Part shown: positions 22,766 through 33,924 of the stretch, one piece after another | Layout of the letters: each line of letters opens with the position of its first letter | How positions within the stretch are numbered: the stretch's first letter is position 1 | Assembly: GCF_000204055.1 (NCBI RefSeq) | Contig: NW_006768770.1 | Span: forward strand, 48,353 to 112,352 | Length of the DNA: 64,000 nt | Reading direction: 5' to 3' | DNA from: Melampsora larici-populina 98AG31 | Lineage: Eukaryota > Basidiomycota > Pucciniomycetes > Pucciniales > Melampsoraceae | Position numbers and translations under genes: made by a program | The notes under the pieces: model-generated | Databases searched by the model: none | What the model saw: the letters and a program-made list of their open reading frames with translations, nothing else | What the model was told of the DNA's origin: nothing

Positions 22766-25700
22766 GAGTTATTAACCTAAAGGGGAGTCAAAACATGTAC
22801 GAGGAGAATCACAGCAGTTTCCAGTTTGTTTCAGCATATTGTGCTTTGTTATTTCAATTCATTTCTCTCTATCAAAACATGAATGACCGTTTATTTTGTT
22901 TCTCGACCCAAGATAAGGAACGTATTTTGATTTGGTGGAATGGGTTTCTATTTTTTTAAAAAATGATGAAATTGTTTTCTTTTTCATATAAAAAGTTGAA
23001 GATGAAAGGACCTTTATGCCCATCCTTTGTAATTAGATTGTGGTATGACATCAAAAATCATGACAATATCACCGAACCATTTCGTATACTTGTCTCACAT
23101 CTAAGAATGAAATCAAGCGCATTTTGAAACAAAGCATTTCCTTTTTGCATGGCAAAAGCTCCATATGTGTTATATATTGAGTGTGCAATGCAAGCTCTAT
23201 CACAACACTAATGATCCCATCTATGATTTGAGACTCCTTTGGAGTAATTAACCCCTGCGGATGAACTTGTTTTCTGGTAATGACTCCTGCAGTGCTGTGG
23301 TAAGTGGGTATGACATCAACTTGCAATTTTGTAAAGTTTTCATTCCTTCTACATTCTATCATGATATCCTCATCAAACTAAAAACTCATAAAGAGTCCCA
23401 CAAATCCCTCAACCAAATGACCATGTATCATTTTGCCATATTCTTCTCAAGATTCACTTTGGATACTTTTGATCAAAGATCCCAGTGTCTTGAAACACAG
23501 AAATCATTAGCTTCATTGAATCCATATCAATTTTCAGTTGAACTGCTTTATCCAAAACTGCTAAATATGATTATGCTTTGCCCTAACATTCATTGATCTA
23601 TCCTTACTCAACTTGTTTGTTACATTCTTCTTCCACTTTTTTTAAGCTTTGAAATTTACTACATACATCTTTATCTTTGATTTTTTATGTCTATCCTAAC
23701 CAGTATGTACTCCAAACCAAACCAAAAGATTCAAATAAGGCACTGTTTAGTAGCATTTATTTATACTAACAGTATGAAAAATTATGATGTACAACACTGA
23801 AACTTAAAGGTTGCTTTCATGAATTTCATGTGGAAATAGCTTGCAGTTGTATGGTACTAGTAGGGTGAGCAACACAAAGACTTGATTCATTGCTGTATAC
23901 TATGTATACAAGAACAAGGAAATTTGATTTGAGATTGGACTTTCTACAGGTGAAAGTTTATGGCTTATTCCTCTTACAAGACAAACAAGTGAGTCAGTGT
24001 GTAAGGTCACATTTAACAAATAAAGAAACTCACAAAGATCAATTTCTGTCAGGTCTTGCACAAAGCTGCTCAGCCAGGGCTTTGTCCATGACATTTCATT
24101 GGTCATGTTTTTTGTTTTCTGTGTGGTTGAGGTCAGGTTATAAGCTGTAACATAGTGCTATAACGATGGGGCTATGTCAGTCTGATATTCATGCTCCTCA
24201 ACACCATGATGTTCACCGTGAAGACAATCTACTTCCCCTGCTTGCACCCCAACTTCAACAACAAGTCTTTGCTCAATGCTCATCCTAATTTGTAGTCTTA
24301 GTCAATGGTACTGAGATTTATAGTAATTTGAGATGGCCATTAAGTTGTTTGTTTCATTGTTGAACTTCAATGGTCAATCAGACCATCTGCATTCAATCAA
24401 TTAGGATCCTGATCATCATGGTCATGATAATCATGATGATGATAGTGGTGAGGATGGATTGGGATTTAGCAGTGTGCCTATAGAATTTACCAAATACTGA
24501 ACTTTGTGGTCAAGGTGACTCACCACATAATGTAGTATCACAGCCACCAGCTACTAGTCACTGGCAGGTCGGGGCTACCACAACTTCAAGAAGTTTTCAA
24601 AGCAAATTCAGAAATATTGCAGATAAGTTTTGAAAAGATTTCAACCAAATTTCAAAGAAATTTCAACAGAATCCTGATTGCTTGTGATACCATACAAAAT
24701 CTTATTGGGAGCAAAACGGCCAAAATGTGGCTTCTGACAAAATGATAACACAAAAACAATGACCATCAAGTTCTTGAGTATTGTGCTAGGTATCAAATAT
24801 CAAGTGCCATGAGCTACTTCAGCCGTGCCTATTCTAAACCCCTCATGAAGTAGTCACAGAAAGTAAACTTGACCCTTGGGTGTCATCTTGAGGTTCCAAG
24901 TAGAGACTAAAAGGATGAGCTCAAGATGAAAAGTGACTTGAAAGACAAGTTCTGAGATATTGAGATGAATACGCACTGGCTTTGTGGTAGCAGTTGGGCT
25001 ACTATAAGTTCTAGCCAAATAAAAGTTCTATTGATTGAACAAAAGTTGATTAGTAGTTGTTCTAATCGATCAGGAAAAGTATTTTAAATGAGGTGTAAAC
25101 TCACTTACTTGGACAACTCCTTGTGGAGTTTTGGAATCCGAAAAGGGTTGCTATTTAGAGATATAAATCAACTAAACGCCTTCCACTAGGTCTTACTAAT
25201 AAGATCCTAATAGGTAGAGATTTAACTCCTTTGTCCTCTAGCGATAGGGTGAAAATCAAGTAATTGAATGAAGCTATAGTTCTAAAGATCTACGTAACTG
25301 GAGTTTTCTTTTAAGAAACAAAAGAAATGGAACGATTAAAAGTGAGACAGAGAGCTAGTTTTTCAAAGTAGTAAGTCTTTAAAAAGCTATCGTCTAAAAT
25401 TTAAGTTTAATGCGGCTTGGTTTCTGTTAAAAGTAAAACAAGTTTTGTTTATCAAATAAGAGCTTGTAGTAATTCAAGTAAAAATTTTGTAGTTATGTTT
25501 TTCGGTGGTCCTCTTCTTTCTTAGGAGAAATCTATGGATTATATAGCAGCTAGTTTTCTAACGTGGCATAGTGATCTTCTAATTTGCCTAAGCTGGTTTG
25601 GTAAAATTAAGGGTTCTTGATTTTTCCTGAAATCGTTTTTGTTGTGAGCTTCCAGGTTGGTTGATGTAGTGTTTAGCCAGCCTGGTGGTTGTGAGGTTGA

Positions 25701-28178
25701 GTTAGCCTGGTCAGGGTTCAATTGGTATTGGATCCTGGCCAGTGTTTCAAAAAATTGTAATATGACGTAATTGTTCACTCTTGAAACTCGAGTGTTGAGA
25801 TGTGATAATATATATATTTTTATAGACTTTTGTAATTATAATTATTGTGGGTATTGTTAAGGTTAAGTAGTTTAGCTATTTGGGAATTTTAGTGCGACTA
25901 AATTCCTCATAGCTGACAAAACCACACTACATATAAAGATTGTGAGCCTTCTTGGGAGATCTTTTTGAGCTGTTATAACAATTGATTTTTTGATTGGAAG
26001 AAATTTAGGGTTGCAATATCTTAGCAGCAAAGCTCCATATCAAAGTGTGCATGGTACCCTTAGTATCTGCAAGAAATCTTGCATGTGTGTATGGGGCATG
26101 TGTGTATGGGCATAAACCTGGTTCACTGGAACAGATTGGCTGAAGATATAAAATATTTTTGAATTCTTCTGGACCTTTCTCAGTCATTGTATTCTAAAAA
26201 TAAAACATTGTCAGAGATATTTGAGAAGAAAAAAAATGAAAGTTTTTTCCACTCATTACACAAGTAGAATTGTATAAACAGGATCCCCATGTGACAGTCT
26301 GCATGAAATGTGCCACATCAAGCTTATTTGATATGTACAGGGCCTTGTATACAGAGACATTCAGTACATGTTTGAACATTGGCAAGCTTACAGATACAAG
26401 ACATCTTGTCTCTGTTGCAAGGTTTACCAAGACTTTGTAAAGACTGCAAGACTTGTCAGTTTGCTTGGGGGATTCTTTGGAGACTGAGTAATTAATTTAC
26501 AAATCAAATATTTTTAGTGGAAATGAAATTGTCAAATCACAGTGGTAGTATAATCAGGTTCTGCTGCAGATTTTGAATCTGTCTATCTGGATAGACAAGG
26601 TCCCTGTGAAATGCAGTGCTCATGTCAAAATCAAAGTTTATGACACTACGCCAGATTGCAAATTTACCGCTGAGTTTAGAAAATTAATAAGACATAGAAA
26701 ATTATACACAAGGTGGAAGGGGTCAAAAAAATGTGGAAAAATAAGGGTTGCATTCCCCTGTGTGTGCCCATAATTTTGCATATTTTTACAGATTTTTACA
26801 GCAGCAGTGTATATCAGGTCAGAAACTCAGTTTATGTCCCAAACTGGCAGTCATGGAGGCATTAATCTTGTGATACCAATAAAGTTGTCAATTTTGTGAC
26901 AACATCTGGAATGTCTGTCCATTCTGAAAGCTACATGTTTAATTTACCAGATACACATTAGAATGAGTGGTGTGTGTCCAAAAATGAAGAAGGTACAGCA
27001 ATCACCGTCCCCAACAGCAAAGCTAGAAAAGCTTATAAATCTGTTCTGCAAGGGTTTTAGCATCCAAATGGAAACTGTAGATCCAGTATGTGGGTTTCAT
27101 AATGTGCAACTGCCAAATTGATAAAAAGAAAATAGTTGTATTTGTGAGTGTTGAAAAGTTTCTGCCCAAGCCTGGGTAGTTTTGGACAAAATTTGAGTTT
27201 CTGGCCAAATACACCCCAAAATCATTTTTCTATGGAACGACTTCAAAACTCAAGGTAAAAATATGAAAAAATATGCAAAATGATGGGAAATCACAGACTG
27301 ATTCAACCATAATTTTTTTCAATTTTTTCCTACCTCTCATGCATTGCTGAGAATTTCCTACATCTTGACTTTTCTAAACTCCATGGTAAATTATTGATTT
27401 GGTGTAGTGTGAGGACATATCAAATTGCAATGTCTCCACACTAAAGCTCTGTACCAGGGTATAGAGATTGCTGTTAGGATCCACCAAAAAAAATCTTTTG
27501 TTGGCATGGATAATCCAAGCTTGTGCTGACACTCTTTGAATAAATCAATGATCAGCAAATTATTTTGGACCATGTTTGTGATGCCATTCTGAAAAAAATC
27601 AATAGTTTGATATACACTAGAGCTTTAACTCTGGTATTTCACACTATGTGTGCTGGATCTGATGTCCAGATGAATTTTCTTTGAAACTTTATTGAAAACA
27701 TTATGCAATCTTCTTGACATCATTCTGAAATTTGCTTGAAATTCCCTTGAAGTTGGTGGTAGGCTCTGGTCTGTCAGTGATCAGTGGCTGGGGGCTGTAT
27801 ATATGAAACCATGGACAAAACACACCATACATGGTATTTGAATTCTATATTTGTTTCAATACCGCATTTTTCTGTGGTACTGGACTGCAACACATGGATA
27901 AGAACTTGATATTCAAGTTCAATTTCTTCTTTGACTGGTCATTATTCTTATGACTCTGAGTCTCATGGTTTCATACACAAAAAGTTCTGAAGAAAAAAAA
28001 CAAATTCAGCAGAAGTAAGGATAACCAACTGGAATACAAAACTAAGAAATAGAAATGAAAAATTTAACTGTCACAGTCAATCTTGATGGATAGATCAAGA
28101 TTTGTGATATATTGGATATGGAATGTACATAACTGAAGTACTAAGAAATAACAAAAAGTACATTGGAGGATGAAGATC
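22766..28178. other. Long gene-free stretch
   Basis: About 5.4 kb, A+T-rich, with only short frames. No transposase, reverse transcriptase or other conserved domain could be read. The texture (many near-repeats of TTTTGACA/CAATTTTG-like words, isolated stop-rich frames) suggests old degraded repeats. A GATCATGATAATCATGATGATGAT-type short palindromic tract lies near 24412-24445. Confidence 0.5.
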
Positions 28179-28234
28179 TCAAACCAAATGGCGGTGCCAC
28201 ACTGCAATCCTACATCCATCTGCCACAAAGACCT
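28179..28234 (-). pseudogene. Orphan copy of the last exon of the six-cysteine secreted family
   Basis: On the minus strand this reads VFVADGCRIAVWHRHLV and a TGA, closely matching the last exon of the intact neighbour (VFVAGGCSVEVWHHSHH). It sits 230 bp past that gene's stop and has a possible AG acceptor directly upstream (GAAAAG). The other exons of a second copy are missing, so this is either the remnant of a tandem duplicate or an alternative terminal exon. Confidence 0.65.
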
Positions 28235-28466
28235 TTTCACTCATAAATTGTGTGATAAACATATCTCATTGTCCATATAAGATACACACGAAAACAAGCA
28301 ACCAATGATGAGCACAATACGCAACAAATACAAAACCAAAGAGGAATACAACTCTTCATGATCTTACATTCTTGATAGTTAGCTCAATAATAGTAAGTAA
28401 TGAAATACAAAACCAATACAAATTTCAAAGAAAAAAGAAACAGTAGAATTGAGATGAACAAAGCTC

Positions 28467-29319
28467 TCAATTGTGGTGGCTATGGTGCCACACCTCAACA
28501 CTACAACCACCTGCCACAAAGACCTTACCAATCTAAAATCATCGAGTCACAAAAAAATCTTAATCAGAACAACGGATCTAGGCTATATAAGTTTGATTGG
28601 ATTTATTTACCTTGTTATCAGCTAAACAAGTTGATGCTAGATTTTTATATCCTCCACTCTTGTTAACATCCACATCAGCCAAAAGACGTCCAGCAGATCT
28701 ATTTATCATAATATACCCCAGTGAGTATGAAAATCACAAAAGATGTTTGTAGTGAGACACATCACACGACTTACACTGTGATTGGATGACCCCCGCAGCG
28801 GACTTCAATCTATGAACCATATAGGATGAGTAAGCACTATAATTGTGTGAAATGAAATCAAAGTGACCTACAGCACAGTTTCCATAGGTTTGTTTAACAG
28901 ACACGTCTTGGGTTCTTAACATTCCATCTTTGAATCCCAAGTTGTAAAAAGCACTAAAACCAAAACAACAAATCAACATGACATAGACATTTGAAGGTAG
29001 AGTAAAAAAATCTGAAGGTTTACTTACCGGTTACAGTCTTTGTAACTTGGAATAAGTACTGGTCTTGATGGTCTTTTACATTTCGGAGCAGGAGGTCGAT
29101 AGCTCTGGATCACTGTTGTTTCAAATCTGATTGTGATTTCTAATTCCCAAGTCACAGATTTGTGTGTTTCTCCTGTGATACGCGAGATAAAACAGTCAAT
29201 GGCTGCTATGTCCTCAAAAGTATTTCCTCCTGAAGATTTGACTAACCTGATACATTCCTTGCCATCTTTGACAAAAGGCATAGAGCCAAAAGTCTGAAGA
29301 GAGTTTTGAAGATAAACAT
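28467..29319 (-). CDS. Secreted six-cysteine protein, copy A (effector candidate)
   Basis: Six exons: 29319-29247, 29172-29028, 28953-28872, 28809-28775, 28698-28611, 28532-28467 (162 aa). The signal peptide is MFIFKTLFRLLALCLLSKMA. The mature part has six family cysteines: APKC, KDC, GNC, VRC, STC and GGCSV. Intron 1 was placed with acceptor CACAG at 29173-29177 because this gives a 74-nt intron with a TTGAC branch site and the same solution works in the inverted sister gene. Intron phases after the DC motif (2), after GNCA (0), after the 35-nt exon (2) and before the last exon (0) match the genes at 49.8 and 51.6 kb. A 207-bp transposon separates its TATA box from the ATG. Function unknown. 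Confidence 0.82.
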
Positions 29320-29363
29320 CTTGAATACCAAAGCTTTAAAGCAAGATAGTTATGATGATATTA

Positions 29364-29570
29364 GGGGGTTTCAAGTTCGTTTGTTTTTTGCGTAAAATTT
29401 ATAAATTCGGACAAGTTGTCCGTAAAAAAAATTCTCCATAAAACCAACGTATTTTTAATTCGGGACACCTAAAAAGGTGTCCCGCTTTAAAAATTTTACG
29501 CATATTTTACAACAACGGGCAAGTTGTTGTAGCATAAAAATACGTAAAAATCTGCAACTTGAAACCCCCT
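29364..29570. mobile_element. Tc1/mariner-like MITE in the leader of secreted gene copy A
   Basis: Terminal inverted repeats GGGGGTTTCAAGTT and AACTTGAAACCCCC lie inside a TA duplication, spanning 207 bp. Internal short palindromes occur (GGACAAGTTGTCC, GGGACACC/GGTGTCCC, CAACAAC/GTTGTTG). The inverted sister copy has the same flanks joined without this block (near 40041-40050), so it is an insertion. It has no coding capacity. Confidence 0.88.
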
Positions 29571-29674
29571 ATTGTATGGATATCGGATGATATAAAAAGT
29601 CGAATGCTAGATAAATGTTTCTGATAAGATTTAATGAAGAAAGAAATCACAACAAGCAGACCAAAAAGTGAGCG

Positions 29675-29685
29675 TATTTATAGCC
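29675..29685 (-). promoter_or_regulatory. TATA box of secreted gene copy A
   Basis: GGCTATAAATA on the minus strand, identical to the sister promoter at 39931-39941. The distance to the ATG is about 366 bp here against 148 bp in the sister; nearly all the difference is the 207-bp element inserted between them. Confidence 0.6.
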
Positions 29686-30895
29686 ATCAGGATTCAATTC
29701 CCATCTAGGTTTTTCAGCTCAGCCTCAAGGACCTCTTGATGTTGTGATCATTCGGAGTTCTTACCCCCACTCTTCCCCGCACTCTAAGCTAACCAAGCTC
29801 CGCATGCAATCGAAGAAAGATGTGGTATCCTACTCAAAGAGCTAGATCACAAGGACTTTTTACCAGAGCGGAGCACGACTTCAAGGAATCAAAGTGCCTG
29901 ATAGCTTTCGGCTCAAGACTCACTTCAAGCAATACAAAAAAACCATAATCCTTTCATCCCTCATATGTACGGGCTTTTATTGAAGGTCCGTTAAACCTTT
30001 ATGTAGGCTGTGCTGAGCAACTGGATAGTATGTACTGTGAGCCTCGCTTGAAGAAATCCTCGAGCTCCAAAACTTTGCCAAACCCCACAATCTGACCGAA
30101 GTAAGGAGTCGGTTCTTTTCTTTCTTATGAACATGATTCTCAGAAGTGTTCTTTTCATTCCCAATAACGCTCTCAACTTCTACCCACAGTTGGTCGCTCA
30201 AGTGGGGGCCGCAATTAATATATACTCGACCCCAGGCTGTGCTCAGTGCTTTAAGCCTAAGGATATGGTATCACTTGATGAACATTTCATCAGTCTCAAG
30301 ATCGGATCAATCAAAACGAACCCACCTCGGAGTCGAGCCCCACCTTTTCTCAAAGATCAAACGATACCTAAGAAAATCATGTCCGAGTCTAAGAGATGCG
30401 AGTCCTAACCTTATCATCTTCATTTCCAAAGCTCGATTTCAACTTATGATTGATCAAATGAAATGAACCTCAATCTCCATCTCCCTTTCATCTCTCCCAA
30501 TCTCCCAATCTCTCAACTTGAAGGGGAAAAAAATCAATTATATAAAAATGGTATCATGCTTCAATATATTTCCGCCAAAGAAACCAAAAAAGAGAACCTT
30601 TTTCTTGTGGAAAAAAGAAGTAAAGATAGTTTTTTTTCTTGGGATATATATAGATATATATTGTGTTTGATTCATATAAAATCTCTATGATATATATATA
30701 TATACTTAAAAACAAAAGTTTCCAAAAATTCATTTTAATCTTTTCTTTTCTTCATTCATTCATTCTTCATATTCTTCTCTTCTTCTTTTTTGATGGTGAA
30801 AAATCCCTCCTTACTAAAATAATAGAAAAAAAAACAGACAATCATTGAAAAAAAGAAAAAAAAATAGTGAAACAAAACAAAGAGGGTTTTCAATT
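29686..30895. other. Upstream part of the left duplication arm and A+T-rich spacer
   Basis: The portion to about 30080 is the distal arm of the inverted duplication. The rest is A+T-rich, with (TA)n tracts near 30650-30710 and C/T-rich stretches, and precedes the Hsp110 3' end. No gene was seen. Confidence 0.55.
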
Positions 30896-33597
30896 TTAAT
30901 CCACATCCATTGATCCAGTTCCATTAGCTTCACCTGATCCTTCTGTTACATTAGTTCCATCTACTTCTTCTACTACTTTACCTTCTTCTGTGACCGGTTC
31001 AGTGCTTTCTTCAGACTTTTCATGGGTTTGAGGTGTAGGTACTGAAGCTTTAGGTGCCGGTTTATTAAAAATAGACATCTAAAAGAAAACCCAAAACCCC
31101 CAAAGAAATGCTCAGAATTCAATCAAACTCGAAACAGAAAGACATCATTTTTTTTGGAAGACCACTACTTACGCAATCATACACTAAACTTTCCTTTCGT
31201 TTCCAAATATCATTCGAAGTCACAGCTGGAATCTCATCCTTAGACTTCTCAGCTTGTTTAGCAATACTATCACCAATCCATTTCTCAGCACTTGCACATT
31301 TCTCTACAACAGTTTGAAGATCACTTTCAGTCAAATGTGAATATTTAGCATCACCCGATTGGATTCGTTGCATATAATCTCCAATCGATTCTCTAAGTGC
31401 TCTTTCGGCTCTAGGTCGATCTTCTGCTTCTCTTTGACGAAACTTGATGGGATCTCCAATATCGGTTAATTCGGCTAGACGAGTCACGTATTGTGATTTA
31501 CTTGCATCTTCTCCTTCTTCTGTGTATAACCAATCTTCAGCTGATTGTAAAGCTACCTTGAGTTTCTCTTTAACTTCTGAAGAAACATACGAAGCCCAAG
31601 CTCCATCGAGTTTCTCACGGGTATCATCTGAATAAAAACAATCAAGAACCAATCAACTTGAATAAATAAACCGAATAGAGATGAAAGAGTGAAAGTATAC
31701 TCACAAACATATTCTTCTAAAGCGTTCTTACGATCTTCAGTCTCAGCCACTAACTTATCACCAGCATACATTTCACCTTCCTTTGCCAAGAAGCTGTCCA
31801 AGATTTCTTTACTGAGAGAAGAAGTCAAGAAAGTAGAGGTCAATTCTTTCTTCGTCATCTTCTTCTTGCCACCCTCTTCTTCCTTTTCTTCTTCTCCTGC
31901 GACTTCTTCATGAGCAGTAGCTCCTTCAAAGACAGTCAGACCACTAGCATTAAGTTTAGCTTTGACTTTCACCAAAGTTGGACCACCTTTCGCACTAGGA
32001 GAGACTTGGTTGATCACATAACGACCAATGATAGGATTGATACCACCGGGCAATTGACTTGGTTCAGAGTAAGATACCACTAATTCAAATGGCTCTGATC
32101 GGTGGAAGCTGAGTAGTTTACCAGATGGGACTAGAGATTCGGGTGTAAAGGTATCAAGCGAAGTTTGTTGATCATCTGGTGTAGGTTGCCATTCGGTCCG
32201 AATCGAGTAATTAGCAATATCGTTAACAGAGAATTCTCGAACCTTGAAGATAGGTGAAAGACCAGCACAAGCTAATGTAGCACCACGTGCAACTGCTTCA
32301 TCTTGATTACAAGTGAAGCTGAGTGGTTTACCAAAGAACTCTTGAATTCGAGATTTCAAAGCAGGTACTCGAGTCGATCCTCCAACCAATTCGACGGTCT
32401 CGATCGCATCTTTTGGAATTCCAGCTTGAGCAAGAGCCCTTTCGAGTGGTTGAGTAGTTTTCTCTAATAAAGGTGCAATCAATTCTTCCAAAGTTTCACG
32501 TGTCATGGATGAACTTGCATCGATATCATTCATGATCGATTCTACATTCAATGGAGCTTGAGCATTTGCAGATAACACACATTTCAACTTCTCAACGGCT
32601 GCAGCCAATCTGAAGACGGCCTTCTTGTTACTCAATACATCAATCTTGTATTTTTCTTTAAACTCAGTAGCAAAATGTTGAAGGAGAGCGTAATCCAAGT
32701 TTCGACCACCGAAATGATGATCGTAAGCAAAACCTTTAACAGTGAGAGTAGCTTTGTTGAAAGCTACAATAGCAACTTGATATTGAGAGTGACCAATATC
32801 AACAAAAGCAACATAACGAGGCGTTTCTTCAAGAGGAGGTAGATCGGTCTTCGTGATTCCGTAACCAAGAGCAGTGGCAGTAAGTTCATTGATGAGTCGA
32901 AGTGGATGTAAGTTTGCGATTTCAGCGGCATCTAGGACTGCTCTTCGTTGGATATCAGTGTACCATCCTGGAACTGCGATCACCACATCATTGACTGTGT
33001 TTTTCAATTCAGCTTGAGCAATATCTCTTAGTTTGCCAAGATAAGCAGCATAAAGTTGAGTGATGGTGAAAGTTTCGTCTTGGCCCAAATAATCAACCTG
33101 ATTGAATGAGTACAAAAGGTGTTTGAAATGAGATGATGAATTTAAAAAAGGGATATGAATGAGAAGATGAAAGTCATAGGATTGATTAGTCAGCTTACCT
33201 TGACACCCAAAGTACCATTCAAATCGATCAAAGTTGAATTTAAAAACTTGGATTCGATTTGAGTAACATCGGGATCTTGAGAAGTTCTACCGATCAAACG
33301 TTTTAAAGAACCAATGGTATTTTTAAAATTGGAAGTTTCTTGAGTTTTAGCCGATTCACCAATGGATCGATTCCTTGCACCAAACGCTACTAGAGATCTA
33401 TGTAGAGAGAGAGAGAAAGTGAGAATTAGATTTAAGCTAACATCTTTTTGGTGAATGAAGAAAAGTGAAGAAAAGAAGACAACTTACGGAGTGGTTCGAT
33501 TACTAACTTCATTACAAATGATATCAATTCCACGATTTCTTGCTAAACCGACTTTAGATTTTTCGTTTCCTAGATCGATACCAACTACTGATGTCAT
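30896..33597 (-). CDS. SSE1: Hsp110-type chaperone (Sse1 family)
   Basis: Five exons: 33597-33488, 33397-33199, 33097-31705, 31627-31173, 31078-30896 (779 aa). It is the cytosolic nucleotide-exchange factor for Hsp70 and a holdase. The nucleotide-binding domain opens SVVGIDLGNEKSKVGLAR and has VAFVDIGHSQYQVAIVAF and VELVGGSTRVPALKSR; the Hsp110-type signature NRTTPSLVAFG replaces that of canonical Hsp70. An acidic Lys/Glu-rich insertion (EEKEEEGGKKK) lies in the substrate-binding part, typical of Hsp110, followed by the helical lid. The tail ends in Glu/Thr-rich sequence and MDVD. Divergent from the GST-fusion gene over 327 bp. Confidence 0.94.
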
Positions 33598-33924
33598 TTT
33601 GATGCTATGAAGATGAAGATAAGTTTAGATTAGATTGCTGATGATGATATGATGGTGAGTGGTGAGACGTGAAGAAGAAGTTGACCAAGCTGTTGACTGG
33701 TTGAGCTGGTTGGATTGAATTTTTGATGAGCTTCTCGATCATTCTATGGTGTAGATATGCTAAGTTCGAGAAGGATCTAGTAAAAACCATAGTCTATAAG
33801 CATATATCACATATGGACTCGGACTCACTCGGACTGGCTCGGTACTCGGTCCAGCTGCATTCAATGATATCACTCTTCAAGGACAACTTTTGAAAGATTT
33901 GAATTCAATCAAGAGAAGAGTTCG
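33598..33924. promoter_or_regulatory. Divergent promoter region of the Hsp110 and GST-fusion genes
   Basis: 327 bp lie between the two start codons. A chaperone and a GST from one spacer would fit joint stress control. I saw no perfect run of heat-shock elements; TTCGAGAAGGATC near 33765 is only a partial nGAAn-type match. The regulatory assignment rests on position. Confidence 0.45.

Larger units (their letters stand above)
28335..30080 (-). repeat. Left arm of a large inverted duplication
   Basis: This segment matches 39580-41090 in inverted orientation, through the gene body, its promoter (GGCTATAAATACGCTCAC) and several hundred bases further upstream (for example GTTGCTCAGCACAGCCT and the region CGCACTC/GAGTGCGGGG). 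Exons and close flanks are nearly identical; divergence grows upstream. The ends are approximate because they were set by eye. Confidence 0.85.

Noticed and set aside
29206..29246. A 41-nt intron as intron 1 of secreted gene copy A
   Set aside because: In frame, but its acceptor is absent in the sister copy and it is very short. The acceptor at 29173 is shared by both copies and follows a TTGAC branch site.
29024..29281. Open frame starting MPFVKDGKECIRL as the start of secreted gene copy A
   Set aside because: It has no signal peptide and the same frame is broken by a stop in the inverted sister. The ATG at 29319 with a 74-nt intron gives a signal peptide and works in both copies.
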